A DNA stretch of 64,000 nucleotides from Cloeon dipterum (GCF_949628265.1 NC_088786.1:34679681-34743680), one strand, 5' to 3'; positions 44,201 to 61,600 are shown, numbered from the stretch's first letter. Notes: a model not told the origin generated them from the sequence alone. Program-made: numbers and translations.

Positions 44201-47200
44201 GTCGATTGTCAATATTTAATGGCACCACTAATGCATCACTCTCCGCAGCTGCTGTCAAAACTTATTTTGTTTCAACAAAACGTGTTATTTTTTTTTCAAA
44301 AGTCTGCTGTTGACAGCGAACAGGGAGACGCAAATTCGAGTTTAGCTCGAGTGCGGTTGAATTTCCAAACTGTATGATTTATTGGAGATGATCTATTTTT
44401 AGTGCAAAGTCATCCACATATCCGTTCGAGCGTGCACACACACGTTGTTTCAGCAAAGCTGACCCGCAAACGCAGCGAACATATCTCGTAAAAACGCGGC
44501 TCCGTTAGTCCGTTTCGTGCTAGGTGCGTGCGGAAGTCGCCTCCGAATGATTATTTATTGCTCGCGAGCCATGTGCTCGCTGCTCGAGTTTCATCAGCAT
44601 CTCAAAAAAGGATCAACCCGGATAAAAAAAACCGGCGGATCGTTATATTCATCATCACTACTCTGCAAGTTTATGATCTTTGTACAGAGATACTTCCGGT
44701 GAAATTTACTAATTCTTTGAACACGCGCGGTATTAAAAAAATCGATCTATTCTATACCGGAAGGAGTCAGAGAAAAAATCAGAAAAATCCCGTCACGTAA
44801 TTGAAAAATCTCATTGAAACGCAGTGGCACGTAAAATGCATATTGATCGGCAGCAAGGAGGAAATCGCAATAATTGAATGGAAAACGCACGTGGCGCTCG
44901 CTGCACTTGGCAAACAATGTCTCTGCTCTCGGGCTCGAGCGAGCGGAAGTGCGTAATAGCCCGTGTTTATTTTATTTCGAGTGCATCGCATGCTCTCCTC
45001 ATCGCCCCCCTGCTTCGGCTTTTTCTGCCGACACCGCACACGCGCTGTCCTTGCTCATTAGAATAAAAGCTAAATTGAATTGTTTTCCTCAGGTTTAGCC
45101 AGCAAACAACCGCAAATCACCTTGACGTGCGCATTCGTATAATTATAATTACCATAAGCCTGACAGATCCAATTGTTGACTGGAGTATAATTACCGTCTC
45201 GTTAGTGCTCTTGTGCAAAAGAAGAGGTTTTTAGATCCTGCGAGAGAAACGTTTTAATTTGCAAATTTTACTGTCGTTTTGCCCCATATCGCGTAAACAA
45301 AATTTGCATGGAATGAGATAATAGCGCGTTTAAATTTGCATTCCAAAGGCGGCGTTTGTGGCACACGATGAGAGCATCAAGTGAAAGCAAGCTTTGATAA
45401 ATGCACTCAGCATTTTTTTCGCTCTCCGCTGCTTTGCTAAAAACTGGCAAAGGTCAGGACTTACGGCGCCAGTTTCAGGTCATTACTTTCGTTTCGCGAA
45501 AGACCAACGTGTCAGCGCAAACATTTAAAAAACTATTTTCCGAGTTGAAAGTTTCACTTAAAATACAACCTGTTTTCAATTTTCAAGCCCGTTATTGCCT
45601 CCGACTTTTACCTGAAAAAAAAATCCTGTAATTATTGAATTTCTCGCCTGAAATTTGCACCACGCTAATTACTTCATTAGGAAGGCGAAGAAGCGTTGAG
45701 GTGGAAAATTTTAACAATAAGAATTCCAAAAGTTCGCACGGCTGTAGTGCTGTTAATTAAACCCGGAGATAACAAAGGTGGTGCAATAAATTTGCAATTA
45801 AAAGACCGCAACTCGGCTTCTGGCGCTGCGTTAACTTGACCGTGGCCCTCGCAAGTAGGACTCGCGGCCAGTGGCGTGTGTGTGTGTTGTCTTTGATAAA
45901 TAATTCATCTTGCTCTGCTACTTTACATCGCAAAACTTGAACTCGTTGCACAATCCCGTTCCACTCGTTCCCGTAAAAGCCTCAAAGTAGATCATAATTA
46001 ACTTGGCAGAATTCAGAAAAAAATCATTCTTTTTGAGAAATTTCGAAAATTTGGTCCTAATAATTTAAAAAAGGTTGCTGTGTAAATTTCATAGATATGC
46101 TACTTGAGTTTGTTGAAGGGTGAAGAGAGGTGGGCATGAATTTATCTCTCTAAAATTATATTTTGCCTGAATAAAATATCATTGTGGATAAACCTCGACA
46201 AAATCAGACCCAAAAACATTGTCAAGCCGTGCAACACTTAAAATAATAATGATTTGCGTTGGCCTATTTGCGAAAATATTATTAAACATTGCCTTGGAAG
46301 TGTTTCTGATTTTTTATTAATTTCCCAAAAAAAATCAACGGCTTTGATTTGAATACATTTTGGGGGAAAATACGTTTTCCATCAATTGTATTTGCACACA
46401 TAACCTCACGCAGTTCACCTTTGGGTTATTCGTGCACCCCATTGCAAAGTAGCAGCCGCAAATTACACGCCGCTCGGCAAATCCTTTCACTCGAGCATAT
46501 TTGCACTCTTGCACATTTCTGTGGACTGTGTTCGTTGGTATCGGTTTTAAAGGGCAGAGAGTTGAAATACGGCACAACATCCGAGTCACGACTTTGCTTG
46601 TCTGTAGAAGTGAAATAAAAAATGCAACTCGATCGCTCGGGCAGATGGCACGTTGCGAAAATTGGCCCGTTTGTGTCCGAAGTGCAGCTTTCTAACGAGG
46701 CGCATTAATTTTTTCTGGAAATGCCCACCGATAAAGAGTGAGGGCGTGAGCTGCACTTTCTCTGCTGCACGTAAGAAATAATATAATTCACATTGACATC
46801 AAGAGCGTATCGAAGAAAGAAAATTCACTTATATGAATGTTGAGGTGGTGCCAAGCGACGTAAAATGGAAAGCACTTATTCTCTTGTGCTGCATGTGTGT
46901 GTGTTTTATTTTTGCTGCTGCTCTCCGCGCGCAAACGACCCAGATCCATTCGATTTTATGGCCTTGCTCTTTAATCAGAATGGTGACCGAGTAATTGAAA
47001 CTGGATTCTATGTATATAACCATCCGCAAATCGTAAAACGAATGCGTCTTCTCGTATACGTTCTGATTTTCGGTGAAATTTGAAGTTGTTTTTTTTATTT
47101 GCAGTGAAGAAAGGCACTACTTTTTTCAATTTGCATATTACACTCGTTGTCGGTGGCTTCTTTGGGGAGTAGGTCGAATGCAGCTCTCGCACGAATCGAA

Positions 47201-48805
47201 TTTTGCAACACTATTCGTTTCCTTATAAACAGACGGAGTTTCAATTTACGTATTGTGATTGTGCATGCACTATACAGCTCTTTTTATTGTTAGTTCAGCG
47301 CCTGGGTAAAAGTAAACCAGCACTGACGCGAATGCATTATGAAACCACAGCCACCCGCACGATTCGCAGCAACCTGCCTGATGAATTTTCATAATATATA
47401 CACACTGACAATAAGTCATGCAAGGCTAAAATTGGAAGTTGTGCTCATAGACGGCTTACAATCAAACAAAAGCTTTTAATATAATTAAATAGTTGCTTAA
47501 TGAGATAGCCCGCCTCGGTTTGTATGCTAATGCACTGGAGTATTCGGCAACTAACAACAATGAATTTATTCGAAAACCCAGACCATTATTTTAGCAGAGG
47601 AATTTAACTTTGTAAGAATTTCCTAGCCTAAGTTTTTTCACCTCAATTCATGGCGGCATCCTCTCTTTTCTAAGTGTAGAGGAAGAATTTAAAACAGCGA
47701 CAGTCTGTGTGCGGAGGAAACTGGAGTCTGTTCGTTTGCATGCGTGATCCTAATTTCCTGCCAGGCGCAGCCCAGATTTTCTTCTCCCCGCGCGGCAATG
47801 AGTTAATTGTGGCGTGTAATGCATTTGTTCCTGAGTGTGCTCACAGTCGGTGGAGTTGTGGTGACTGCGGAGACGCAATACCCGAGATAGTGGCTCTTAT
47901 TATTCACACGTTTGCGTTGCGGTAGGCTCCATTTCGCCGCGCGTTGGACTATTTTATTATCTGTTGCGTCGGAAATCAAAGCTTATTTAGTGTGCATACG
48001 TTTTATGTGCATATTACAATGACTCTCCACCTTAACCTCATTTTTCCAGCTATCTTGTTAATTGATTTATCATCTTTCTTTCATTTCACGGGTTTTGCCT
48101 GCCGCGGATGGTGTGCGTCCGTTTCCGAGAAACGAGTCTGCTAGCTGCGCTCGCTCGCGATAATCGCTATTTTACTCTTGCGAGCGAGTTTGTTGTTTCC
48201 AAGTGCATTGATTGGCACACATTCTCTCATGTCCGCGTTTCTCTAATCACAAAACAAACAGAAATAAAGCAATTTCGATGCGAATAGAGAGAAGGGGCGG
48301 ATGTTATAAAAATCGACCCTGGTCGCCTGGTCCCATGGTCGCCGCCGACTTAAAAACAAATCCCGAGAATGAATCACCTCTCAATCTTTATCTCAAAAGT
48401 TGAATGGAGAGATGATGTCAAATAAAAACCGTCGCTTTTATCAGTATCAAACTTGGACTGCATGTCTTCGCTCGTCTGCATCGTACTCTTGAACGGTGAT
48501 AATCCATCCATATATACATTTTCCTTGTTTATTAAACCGCAGCATATCTCAGCTAATCACTTTAGCGCTTTTCGACGTGACCACTTTAGCACGCATGAAA
48601 ACAATCGGAACGACGCTTTCTCAAATAGGCTGGCCGATTCAATTATATGCACAGTAGTTCGAAATGAGAGAGAAATTCGTTCTGGGAAACTGATCCTCGC
48701 GATCGAAACCTGCTCCGCGACAAAAGAACACAACATCCAGTTACGTGCATGCACTTCCGTGATTTCCAAGTGAATTATATTCGACCCCCGTTGCGCCTTT
48801 TGTGA

Positions 48806-50802
<1,997 letters not shown>

Positions 50803-51291
50803 TCGAGTCTGCTGATCAATGTGTACCACATAGATTATAATTGTTAAGTGCTCGTTGCAAGTCTAAGGTTAAGAGGAATGATTAAGCATTGGCATTTTCT
50901 GTCAACTGGATGTCGAGGGTGGTGCTAAGCCCGGCTCCAGTACCAAAGTGAAACACTGATTGCTCACAAAAATGTCTTTGAAACGTGAAACCGATTGCTT
51001 AGTGTGTGATATGTAAATGTAATATTTCCAGAACAATAATTATTCTTGTATCAAGTCTACTGTGAAATAAGAAAATATGATTTAAAATAAATTATTTTAT
51101 TAACGCAACCCTAATAGTCTTGTTTGCCTCTAAATGAAATCATTTTCGAAAACGGTGAAAAATTAGGAACGTTTATTAAGCAGACCCAATAAATGAAGAA
51201 GTAAGAATTAAATCGCAGTTCAGGCTCTCCTCCAAAAATAAATATGGCTCTTAAACAGTGAAATTAATCATAAGGTCCGATGCTACAATGT
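50803..51291. other. Convergent 3' UTRs of SH2D4A and glutaredoxin
   Basis: Spacer between converging stops with AATAAATT near 51,087 (plus strand) and TTTATT-type signals for the other strand near 51,173. No coding exon was seen. Confidence 0.5.
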
Positions 51292-51761
51292 CTAGTCCAG
51301 CATCGCTTGCAGCTGTCCCGATTGGTGGAGGGCTTTTGTGTCGGTGCCTCCTCCAATGCATTTTCCCTTGACAAACACTCTAGGCACCTGTTAAAATTGA
51401 AATTGTAAGTATAACACTGCGTTAAATAAAACAATGAAAACTCACTGAACGTTCTCCAGTCATTTCCTTCAAGACATCTTGGTACTGGTCTCCATCACTG
51501 CGCTTGTCAAGTTCAATAACGGTGTACCTGACAACCATATTGTCGAACACCTAGAGACAATTACATATTATTATTTTTCTTTTAAGTATATTCCAACGCC
51601 AGGTATTGTATGAATTAATTTACCTTTTTGGCCATGTCACAGTACGGGCAGTAGGATTTTGAAAAGATGACCACATCATCCTTGGCGATCATTTCCCTCA
51701 CCATATTCGCAATACGTCCACTCATGTCTACGGGTTCGGGTTTGCTGAAAAGGAAGCCCAT
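51292..51761 (-). CDS. Dithiol glutaredoxin (CPYC)
   Basis: Glutathione-dependent thiol-disulfide oxidoreductase of the Grx1/Grx2 type. Minus-strand exons are 51761-51624, 51550-51446 and 51387-51292, giving 112 aa. The active site CPYC is at 38-41 in VVIFSKSYCPYCDMAKK. The SVPRVFVKG segment supplies the conserved cis-Pro, and CIGGGTD provides the glutathione-binding GG. A short N-terminal extension MGFLFSKPEPVDMSG has Gly2 and could be myristoylated; no mitochondrial presequence is evident. An acceptor just upstream (about 51,794) and a donor at about 52,089 (CCTCAG/gtaaaa) indicate a non-coding first exon near 52,090-52,200. Confidence 0.93.
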
Positions 51762-52603
51762 TTTTAGCCCTTCGATACGGCTGCTTTTGCTGCTCTAAAA
51801 TGCAGACACAAACTAAAATCAACGACGCACAACACCAGACGTGTATCATACAAAGGAACACTGCCCCTGGTTTTGCGTATGTACATAGTTGTTTTTATCT
51901 CTCACCAGGCAAATAAGGAAAAATTAGGCAAGGCATAATTACATAACAAGGCCCTGCGTGCATTTCTTTCGCTAATCCAAGTTAAATAATGAGGGCTAAG
52001 CTTTGTATTCCTTCACCAAATATGTACTAGATAAGAGGCTACTTATTATTAATTTTTCATGCACGAGAAAGATAGAATAAATTTTTACCTGAGGAAAAAT
52101 GAGAGGAAACCAAAGGTCGCGTGCTCTGCTACTGTTGAGGCAGGAAGGAAAGCTTGGCTTGGCTTGCTTGGCAGGATCAGCTGACGGCGCACAGCACAAA
52201 AGAGGGCGTGCGCATTTCGTTTTTCACATTTCTGTGTCGATTCGTCGTCGCCAAGCTGGAGCGAACGTCAAAAAGTGCCACGGATTGTGTTTTGATAAAG
52301 GTTTTCTCGTTGTTTCGGCCGCCGACTGCCAGAAAACGACGGACCTTTCTTGAAATGAAGAGGCGTATTTGATCCTGAATCGGTACAAAGATTTTTTTGC
52401 TCAATTTCCTCCTCCGTGTCCGTCACTGGTGTTCCTAAGACGGCGAAACAGATTGGCCTTATTTCACTATTTTCTCTTGTTTACAATACCATAATTATTT
52501 ACTCTTTGCTGAGCATGTCATGCTGACGTGTTGATGTTGATTGAGTTTGTTTATTAATGAACTCACCGAATTTTTTTTCAGGCCGACACGCACTAAAGAA
52601 AAA
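51762..52603. promoter_or_regulatory. Divergent glutaredoxin / GBF1 promoter region
   Basis: It holds the glutaredoxin 5'-UTR intron and leader exon (minus strand, to about 52,200) and the GBF1 leader with an intron acceptor at 52,581. The CpG-richer stretch 52,180-52,440 is the likely shared promoter. Start sites are not determined. Confidence 0.5.
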
Positions 52604-55600
52604 ATGCCTCTGCCAGGAAACGGAATCTACGTGGTCCAGGGGGAGATCTCCACCCTGTTGACCGCGATGCGTAGAGGGGTCAGATGGTCCTCACACAGCT
52701 ATGTGGTTTGTTTGTTTTTTTGTCTCTCATTTTTTTGTCATTTTTTTTTTTAATTCCGATTTTAAAATCCACAGAATAATATAGTTGTTGTCAAGTCTAC
52801 TTTGGATTTTGTATAAATTTAGGAAATATTGTGAAATTTCCCCTTGTATTTGATTTTCAGGACGAAGAGCAAGATGCTCTTATGAGGAGTTTCACCGACC
52901 TGAAAGATGTGCTAAACCAGATAGGTGATCTACGGGAACTGGACCCTAATCACTTTTTGGGCCCTTTTCTGGAAGTGATCAGATCAGAAGAGACGACGGG
53001 ACCCGTCACCAGCCTCGCGTTATCAGCGGTCAATAAATTATTGAGTTACGGACTGATAGGTTAGGCTTAACAAGTTGTGGCAGTGAATTGTGCTAATTTC
53101 CGCACCAAAATTCAGATCCCAAGGGCCGCAGCATTCCGGCGACTGTTGAAAATATTGCAGACGCAGTCACTCACGCAAGATTTGTCGGCACAGATCAAGC
53201 AAGTGATGGGGTTGTCCTCATGAAAATTCTTCAAGTATAATTTAATACTATTAAGTTGTGAAATTGCTCATAAAACAACTCTGAATTTATCAGGTTCTCA
53301 GAACGCTCATTTTGCATCCTGGCGGCGTGAGCCTGACGAACGAGAGCGTCTGTGAAATCATGCTGAGTTGCTTTAGGATATGCTTTGAAACGAGATTGAG
53401 TGGTACGTGGTGGCTATCTTTATTACACCAAGGTCGTCATTGATTTTTTTCCCACCATAGAGCTGCTGAGAAAATCGGCCGAGCATTCTTTGAAGGACAT
53501 CGTGCAGCTTTTGTTCTCTCGGCTCCCAGAGTTTGCAGATGATCATAGGACCTCAGGGAAGGTGATCAATTTTCACTCTAGTTCCTTAAGAGCACAGTGA
53601 CATGGTTAATTTTTCACTTAGAAGCTGAAAATGAGAGCGAACAGTATGGATGCAACCAATCGCAAGCAGAAAAAGAGTAAAGTGAGCTTTCGTACAAAAT
53701 CAAAAGCAGCCAAAGGAAGCGAGGAGAGCGCTGCACACGAAAAGGAAGCTAGTCATCCCGAGAAAATGAGAGGTTTCGTGAACAACCCTTTTAACTCTGA
53801 ATTGAAATCTGACCTTTCAATTAAATTAGACGTTGAAAAAACGCCAGAGCCAGCGGCAGAGAGTCCGCAACCTGAAACCCTCGCTGTGTCCAAAAAACAG
53901 CAGCATCTGTCCACGACCCCGCTCACTCCCGCAGGCAATATTGTGGACATGCAGGGCGAATTCCACCGCTCGCCCAGCATCCCTGAGGAGGATGCTTCTG
54001 CCGAGAGGGCTGCCTTGGATTCGAGCGGAGACTCTGGGCCTGGAGAAACCGCTCAGGATGACCTGAACCCAGACAGTGACAAGGCAGAAAATGTCATGCC
54101 CAGTCCAGATGTCGACTGCGGACCCTGCGTTGTAATCACGATGGAGGATGCGTTAGAGGAAGATCCTACGGCTGCGGTCCAGAACAGTGCTGAAGGAATC
54201 GCAGAAGCGTCAGCGGAATCAGGCCTAGCAACGCCCGATTCAAATGTAAATATGGAGCTGCGCATTTCTTTTTGTATTTAATTTAATTGGCAGTTTTTGT
54301 AATTTAAAAAACACTTTAAATGCGCACCAATAGGTAGGCTAATTCTTTTAACGCACTTTTAATTAAAAAAAATATGGCTCTATTTTCTGGGTATAGCCTT
54401 GCTTGTGAAAAAATATTTTGAAACTTACTTTAATGAATGTTATCTACATTGCGTGTTTCAAATTTTGGAAAGACTATTATCATATTTTTAAATGTTACGA
54501 GAAAGAAATAAACTCTTATTTCAAATTGACCAAAATTTGAAATGAAATACTTTGCGAATTTTCAGAGAGAAGATTCAAAGCAAGATGAGTTTATTCCCGA
54601 CATTGAAACAGGCAGGCTTGAGGAGGAGCCAAAAGAGAACGAGAAAACGCTTCAGTCAGATTCCAAGCTGCAGGACTATGTCAATGAACAAGGCGTCATT
54701 TTCATGGCCCAAGACATTGGAACTGAAGGTATACATTAGATTTATTTTTTAAAAAGCTCATTTTTAAATTAGTTGATTCAGCACCTCTGATTCCTTATGG
54801 AATCGCTTGCGTGAGGGAACTATTCCGCTTCCTTGTTTCTCTCTGTAATCCGCTCGACAAGCAGAACACGGAGGTCATGATCCACACTGGACTCACACTT
54901 TTGACAGTTGCGTGTGAAATCGGGGCCGATCACATCAGCCGCTACAGCTCGCTGCTCAACCTGATCAAGGATGATTTGTGCAGAAACCTCTTCTCCGTAA
55001 ATCTGTATTTTTTCATTGTTTCATGATGTTTATTATTTGGCTCAGTTGTTGAGTTCAGAGCGTCTCTCCATTTTCGCCACCACTCTTCAGGTGTCTTTCC
55101 TCATGTTTGAGTCGATGCGAACTCATCTCAAGTTCCAATTGGAGCTCTACCTGAACAGATTGATGGACATCATCGTGTCTGACTCACCAAAAACTCTATA
55201 CGAACAGAAGGAGATGGCTCTGGGTTTGAACAAAGATTTTTGTCTACGTTGCAAAAATTTTTATTTAATAATTTCAGAATCTGTCGTTCAACTGTGGAGA
55301 ATTCCTGGTTTAGTGACGGAACTGTATTTGAACTACGACTGTGATTTGTACTCCCCAAATTTGTTTGAAGACCTCACCAAACTCCTTTCTAAAGTATGTT
55401 CTTTATTTTCCCGTGACTATCCAGCCAGTATCTGGATTTTTTTGCAGAATGCGTTCCCTGTAGCTGGTTTGTATAACACGCACCTTCTTTCCCTTGATGC
55501 TTTGCTTACAATTATCGACGCGATTGAATGCCACTGCCACAACAGAATTTTAAATCAGAGGCAAGAAGTTAAAGGTAGTTAATCTTCATTGCTATCTTTA

Positions 55601-58600
55601 TTTTTTAATCAAATGTATCTCAATGCCAGGTGATACTGATTCGCCACTAGCAGATGATTCTTTAAAAGCTCTTGTTGAGCAGAGTCCAGCTTTTGTCTTC
55701 CGAAATGGCCGACAAAAGGTGTCAAAAAATATTCCCAGCCATGAGCAACTGATGGCCATAAAGTGCAAAAAGAAGGTAGAATCTCTTACATAATATGTTT
55801 GTCTTCAGTTAAGAAAAACTACCTATTTTCAGCTTCTTGCCACGGGCACTGAGCATTTCAATGCCAAAGCAACCAAGGGCATTTCTTTTCTTGAAGAAAA
55901 CCACTTGCTCTCCAATGCTCTGGATCCCAACGACATTGTGGTTTTCCTGAAAGAAAATCCAAAGTTGGACAAGAAAATGATAGGAGAGTACATAAGCAAT
56001 AGGAAAAACCTTAAAGTGTTGGAAGCATTTGTGAAGTAATTTTTGTTTTAAATTTTGGTACATAGAAATTAATCATTTTTGGACAGATCGTTCGATTTTG
56101 TCGAATTGCGGATTGATGAAGCATTGAGGCTTTATCTTGAGACATTCCGATTGCCAGGCGAGGCTCCCTTGATATCCTTAGTCTTAGAGCAGTTTGCAGA
56201 CCATTGGCATGTGAGTAGTTCCTTGAGTGATTCGTCTTGTTATCTAAAACGATTTTTAAAAGAAATGCAACAACGAGCCTTTCGCCAATGCGGACGCTGC
56301 GTTCACCCTGGCCTATGCTGTGATCATGCTGAACGTTGACCAGCACAATTACAACGTGAAGAGACAGAGTATTCCCATGACTCTGGAGCAGTTCAAGCGG
56401 AATTTGAAGGGGGTCAATGGCTCGCTGGACTTTGACGAAGAAATGCTGGATGACATTTACGAGTCGATAAAGTAGGCAGTCGATTTCTGTCAAATTTCTA
56501 AACTTATTCCTCCCTCGCTCGAAACAGGAAAGAGGAAATCGTAATGCCTGCCGAACAAACTGGCCTTGTGCGAGAAAACTACTTGTGGAAAGTTTTGCTG
56601 CGTCGCGGTGCCAGCAAGGAGGGCGTCTACATCCACGCCCCGAACGGTCTTTTTGACCACGACCTGTTCTCTCTCATCTGGGGTCCGACGGTGGCCGCGC
56701 TGAGCTTTGTTTTTGACAAAAGCAACGACGCCACCATCTACCAAAAGTCCATCTCGGGCTTCAGGAAGTGCGCCATGATTTCAGCACACTACGGCATGAG
56801 CAACGACTTTGACAACTTGATCATCTCGCTATGCAAGTTCACCACTTTGCTGAACACCTCTGAGGTAAGAACCAAGGTTTTTTCATGGAATAAATTCATT
56901 TCTTGCATTTTTTTCGCAAGAAATTTGTAAAAATTGAGTGTGTGAAAACACTGGGTGTTAAGCAAATGCAACCCTGAACAAAATTCTATCATTTTATTAA
57001 ACAGACACCAGACAACCTGACAATCTCCTTCGGAAGCAACACCAAGGCCATGTTGGCTGCCAAGACGGTTTTTAACCTAGCGCATCGACATGGAGACATC
57101 CTGCGAGAGGGATGGAAAAACGTCCTCGACTGCCTTATTCAGCTCTACAGGTGCAAGTTGCTGCCGAAAGCGTTGGTGGAAGCTGAGGATTTCATCGATC
57201 AGTCCGGCAAGATCTCGCTAATCAGAGAAGAGCTTCCTCTTCAGAAAACCGAAACGGGTCTTCTGAGTTCCCTCTACTCCTACCTCTCTTCAGGTAAGAA
57301 AACGCCAAGAATATGGAACAAAGAAATCAAGGGGTCCTTTTACAGAACCTGCGAATTACAAGGGTCCGTCTCCTGAAGACCAGGAGTACATAAAACAGGC
57401 TCAGCACTGCGTGCGAGAGTGCCACTTGGAGCACCTGGTGACCGAGTCCAAATTCCTGCGTCTTGATTCCCTCCAGGAAATGGTCAAGGTAAATTCTGCT
57501 CTTGATAATTTCCCCAGTTTTCTCTAAAACGTTGGTGCCAGGCTTTCATCATCGCCTGCCACGGCCCTGACGGGCATGTGACGTTGGAAAGTTCATTTGA
57601 CGAGGACGCAGCCGTCTTTTTCTTGGAGATGCTGATAAAAATCGTCATCCAAAATCGGTATGCTGGGTTTATTTATTGCCCATTGTGAATTAAGAGCCAT
57701 GTTTGCCGCAGGGATCGGGTCAGTACGATTTGGTCAGCAATCAGGGACCACATCTACAGTCTAATCATGGGAGCTTCAGCCTGTGACCATCACTTCCTGA
57801 TGGAACGTTCGATTGTTGGACTCTTGAGGCTTGCTATCCGTCTCATGCGAAGGGAGGACATGAGCCCAGTGGTGAGAATTTTGTCCTTCATTTTAAATGT
57901 AATTTCCAAAATCAACATACAATTCAAATTGTTGCTTGTTTATTCCAGGTATTGCAGTCGCTGCGAATGCTTTTGTTATTGAAGTCGCACACTCTGTACA
58001 GAGTGTCGCGTCAAATCAGCTTTGGCCTCTATGAGTTGTTGAAGACGAGTGCTTCAAACATACACACCGAAGCAGACTGGGCTATCATTTTCAACCTTCT
58101 GGAGTGCGTCGGAGCTGGTGGACATCCGCCCAAGATCGTCGGCGACAGCAGTCAGCCCTCCAGTGATCAAGGTGCTTAATTTGTTCATGTCTTGTGGCAT
58201 TTTTTCTTTACACGATGTGAATATTTTAGATGAAGATTTTATTGGTTCAGAATGGAGGGGTAATCGAAAATTACTGAACCCGTTAGTTTAGAATCTGGAG
58301 TGGTTCAAATTTAATTTTTCCAGGTGGTGCCAAGTCTGACGGCGAGATCCAACCTATCAACACGTCGGAAACCAGCGGAATCGAACGAGGCTACACCTCT
58401 GACTCTGAGCTTCAGTATGGAGAAAGTCTTAAATCCAAGCAAACGCCTCCCAGGCCTCTGAGTCCCGGAGAAACGGCTCCAAGCGGTTGCAGTAGCCCTG
58501 GCGGATGGATTCTGGTAATTTTTACATCACAATTTTTTTAATGGAATCCACATTCTGTCATGATTTTTAGGTTGGAAAAGAAGGTGATATCCAACCCGTG

Positions 58601-61600
58601 CAGGTGAAGCCTTTCCCTGTGAACCAGTGCAGTATTGTCCACGAAAGGGAGTTGCTGGCGCACGATTCGCACGCTCTAGTCAAGTGCGTGGAGAGTCTGG
58701 CCTTCTTGGTCCGAGACGTCGCCCACATCACGCCGTACAACTTTGAGAACTGCGTTAGATGCATTAGGACGTTTGTTGAGGCCAGCATCTTGAGCAGTGA
58801 GTCCCTGCTTTGTTCCATCAAGAATGAATTTTCTGACTATAGTTAATGATAAATTTCAGACGACAAAAAAGTTGCAGGGAGGCTCGGCAGCGTCGGGAGG
58901 GACCCTAAGCTGAAGAAAAAGTCCGCCTCCAAGAAAAGGCTGGAGTCGCATCGCAGCAGGGAAAGAGCCTCCAACCCATATGATGCGGATGAGAGCGACC
59001 CTGAGGACATCCCAAGCAGCTACCAACAAGTTTCGATACAGGTACGGTTCACGGATGGTAAAAAACTGATTTTCTCTTGCTAAAGTAATGGTTTTGTTCC
59101 AGCTGCTGGACTTGATGCACACACTGCACATCCGCACAGCTCAGATTTACAAATCGTGGTCTGCAGAACATGGGGACATCTCTTGCAATTCGCTCTGGTC
59201 AATAGGGTGGTGCCCTCTGCTGCAGGGAATAGCAAGGCTATGCTGTGATAACCGCAAGCAGGTAAAAAAATAGAAAGCGAGCCTTTTCCGCAAATATTTT
59301 TATTTCATAAAATGTCAAAAACTGATAATATTCCTTTGTGAACGTATCATCAATCAGAGGGAATTAGTAAAATAAGCAGAGTTAAAATAAAATTTGACGC
59401 TAAAATGTACAAGGAAAGTGCTTGAAGTGTTAGTATGGGGCGGATCCACCGCAATAATTTGTGTTGTATGAAAGGAGAGCTGGTTAGCACTCCCCTTGAC
59501 AAGGATGGAATTTAAACACACAATATGGTAAGGCACAACTTACCACATTTTTTTCCTGGGAAATTTCTGGGAAATTAACTTATGAGGAGATGTACAATAA
59601 TTATAATTCACATCATATAGCTTTATAATGAAATAATTTGTAAAATGCAACGGTTCATAAATTAAATCAACGATGGCTTAAGAGAACAAACTGCACATTT
59701 TAGTAATCTGTTTAAATTTAAAATTAATTAAATTATAAACTAGTAAATTTAAAATTGTTAGTTTTATCGTCTGAATGCGTATTACTCGACACGTTATTCC
59801 AAAGAATTCCAGCCACCTCAAGAAGAATTAATATTTGATATCCCATTTTTAAATTAATTTCTTGGCTCCTTTGTTGCACCAGGTGCGGACAAGCGCGATT
59901 ACTTATCTGCAGAGAGCACTCCTGGTACCTGACCTGCAGACGTTGTCGGCTGCTGAATGGGAATCGTGTTTCAACAAGGTCCTCTTCCCCCTGCTTGCTA
60001 AGTTGTTGGAACCTGCTACCAACAGCGAGGTTGATGATCCAGCAGGAATCGAAGAGACAAGAATGAGAGGAGCCACGGTGTTATCAAAGGTATTTTACAA
60101 TCTACTATTTTTGGAGTAAATTTATTAACTCTACATTTAAAATTCCAGGTTTTCCTGCACCATTTGACTCCCTTGCTATCACTGCCGACGTTTACAGGCT
60201 TGTGGCTGACGATTCTCGATTTCATGGACAAGTACATGCACGCAGACAAGTCGGACCTTCTGGTGATTGCAGTTGCAAATTTTCCTTTCTTGTTTTAATT
60301 TATCTAATTCATAGAGTGAAGCTATAACTGAGCTCTTAAAGAACATGCTCCTTGTGATGGACTCGGCGAAGGTGTTCAACAGTGACGATGGCTACTCTCA
60401 GTTGTGGACCGTCACCTGGGAGAAAATCAACACATTCCTGCCGCACCTGCGAGAAGACTTGTTCAAGTCGCACCCGTCGGTGGAGGAGCAGAACCGCGGC
60501 CCGTCGCCGACCATGCAGAGCCCGCTGCCTGGCGAAGTCTCTCCCCCGCCAGCCAGTCCTCCGCCGCCGCCGCAAAGGTTGAATATCCAAACGTCTGGAT
60601 CGAAATTTATTACTTCAAGCAATTCCAGCGCATCGCCACAGGCAGACGCAGCAGCCCGGCCTTCCAGCATCATTTTGCAGCCGCCGATGCAGACGATTTC
60701 AACTCCGATTTTCAGTCCAACCACGCAGGTACGGTGCACTTTGATTTCTCCCTGGCTTTTTGATTTTTATTTCACCCTGGTTATTTTTTATTTTGCTTCC
60801 TCTCACCAGCCTGTGCAACTCAATGCAGTTGCAAGTGCACCGCCAGCTTTGCAGCAGAGCCCCGAATCCCCAGACCCTGCGGCATTCCCCTTGTTTCCCT
60901 CTACCTACCCGCTCACAACCCCGTACTTCATGCAGGCTGGCGTCTCGAACGCAGTCTACCCGCAGCACCAGTACCTAGGCCCCAGTGGCTTTTATGACCA
61001 TTTTCAACAGTCGCAGCAGGTGTGTTTTGTGTTCATTCATTTTTATTTGGTAAATATTAATCTCTGCTTTCGACAGTCTTCGATGATCTGTTTTAATAAC
61101 AAAAATAGCGAACTCCTTAAGTGCATTGTTTGTTCAAAGGCTTTTGATTGATCAAATTCGGCGATTTTTTGAGAAAAATATTAATAATAATGTTACATTT
61201 GATTTGAGAATAAGTTTTGCTATGTAGACAAATTTTCTTGAGTCAAGTTTATTAATTGGTTACATTTAAAACATTTCAGAAATAAAACTATCTTATGGTT
61301 CGATATGGGCTCTTTAAAGGTATAGCAATAAATTGCAATTGTTTTTAAAATTGGTTAAATTCTATTCTATTTTTCGCTGTTCAGTGTTCAAAATATTAGC
61401 AATATAATTAATTAAGATGATTACAATTTAAAAAGTACTACTGATGAGGCCTGAGGGCTGTTTATTTAATTTTTCCTGCTTTAAATTATTTACTAATTGC
61501 TATTCATCAAAATAAATCCGCGCATAGCGTTGCCATTTTGTATAATTTGATTTCATGTAAGATGTCGTAGACTTTCTTGTCATTTCATATAACGACGCAA

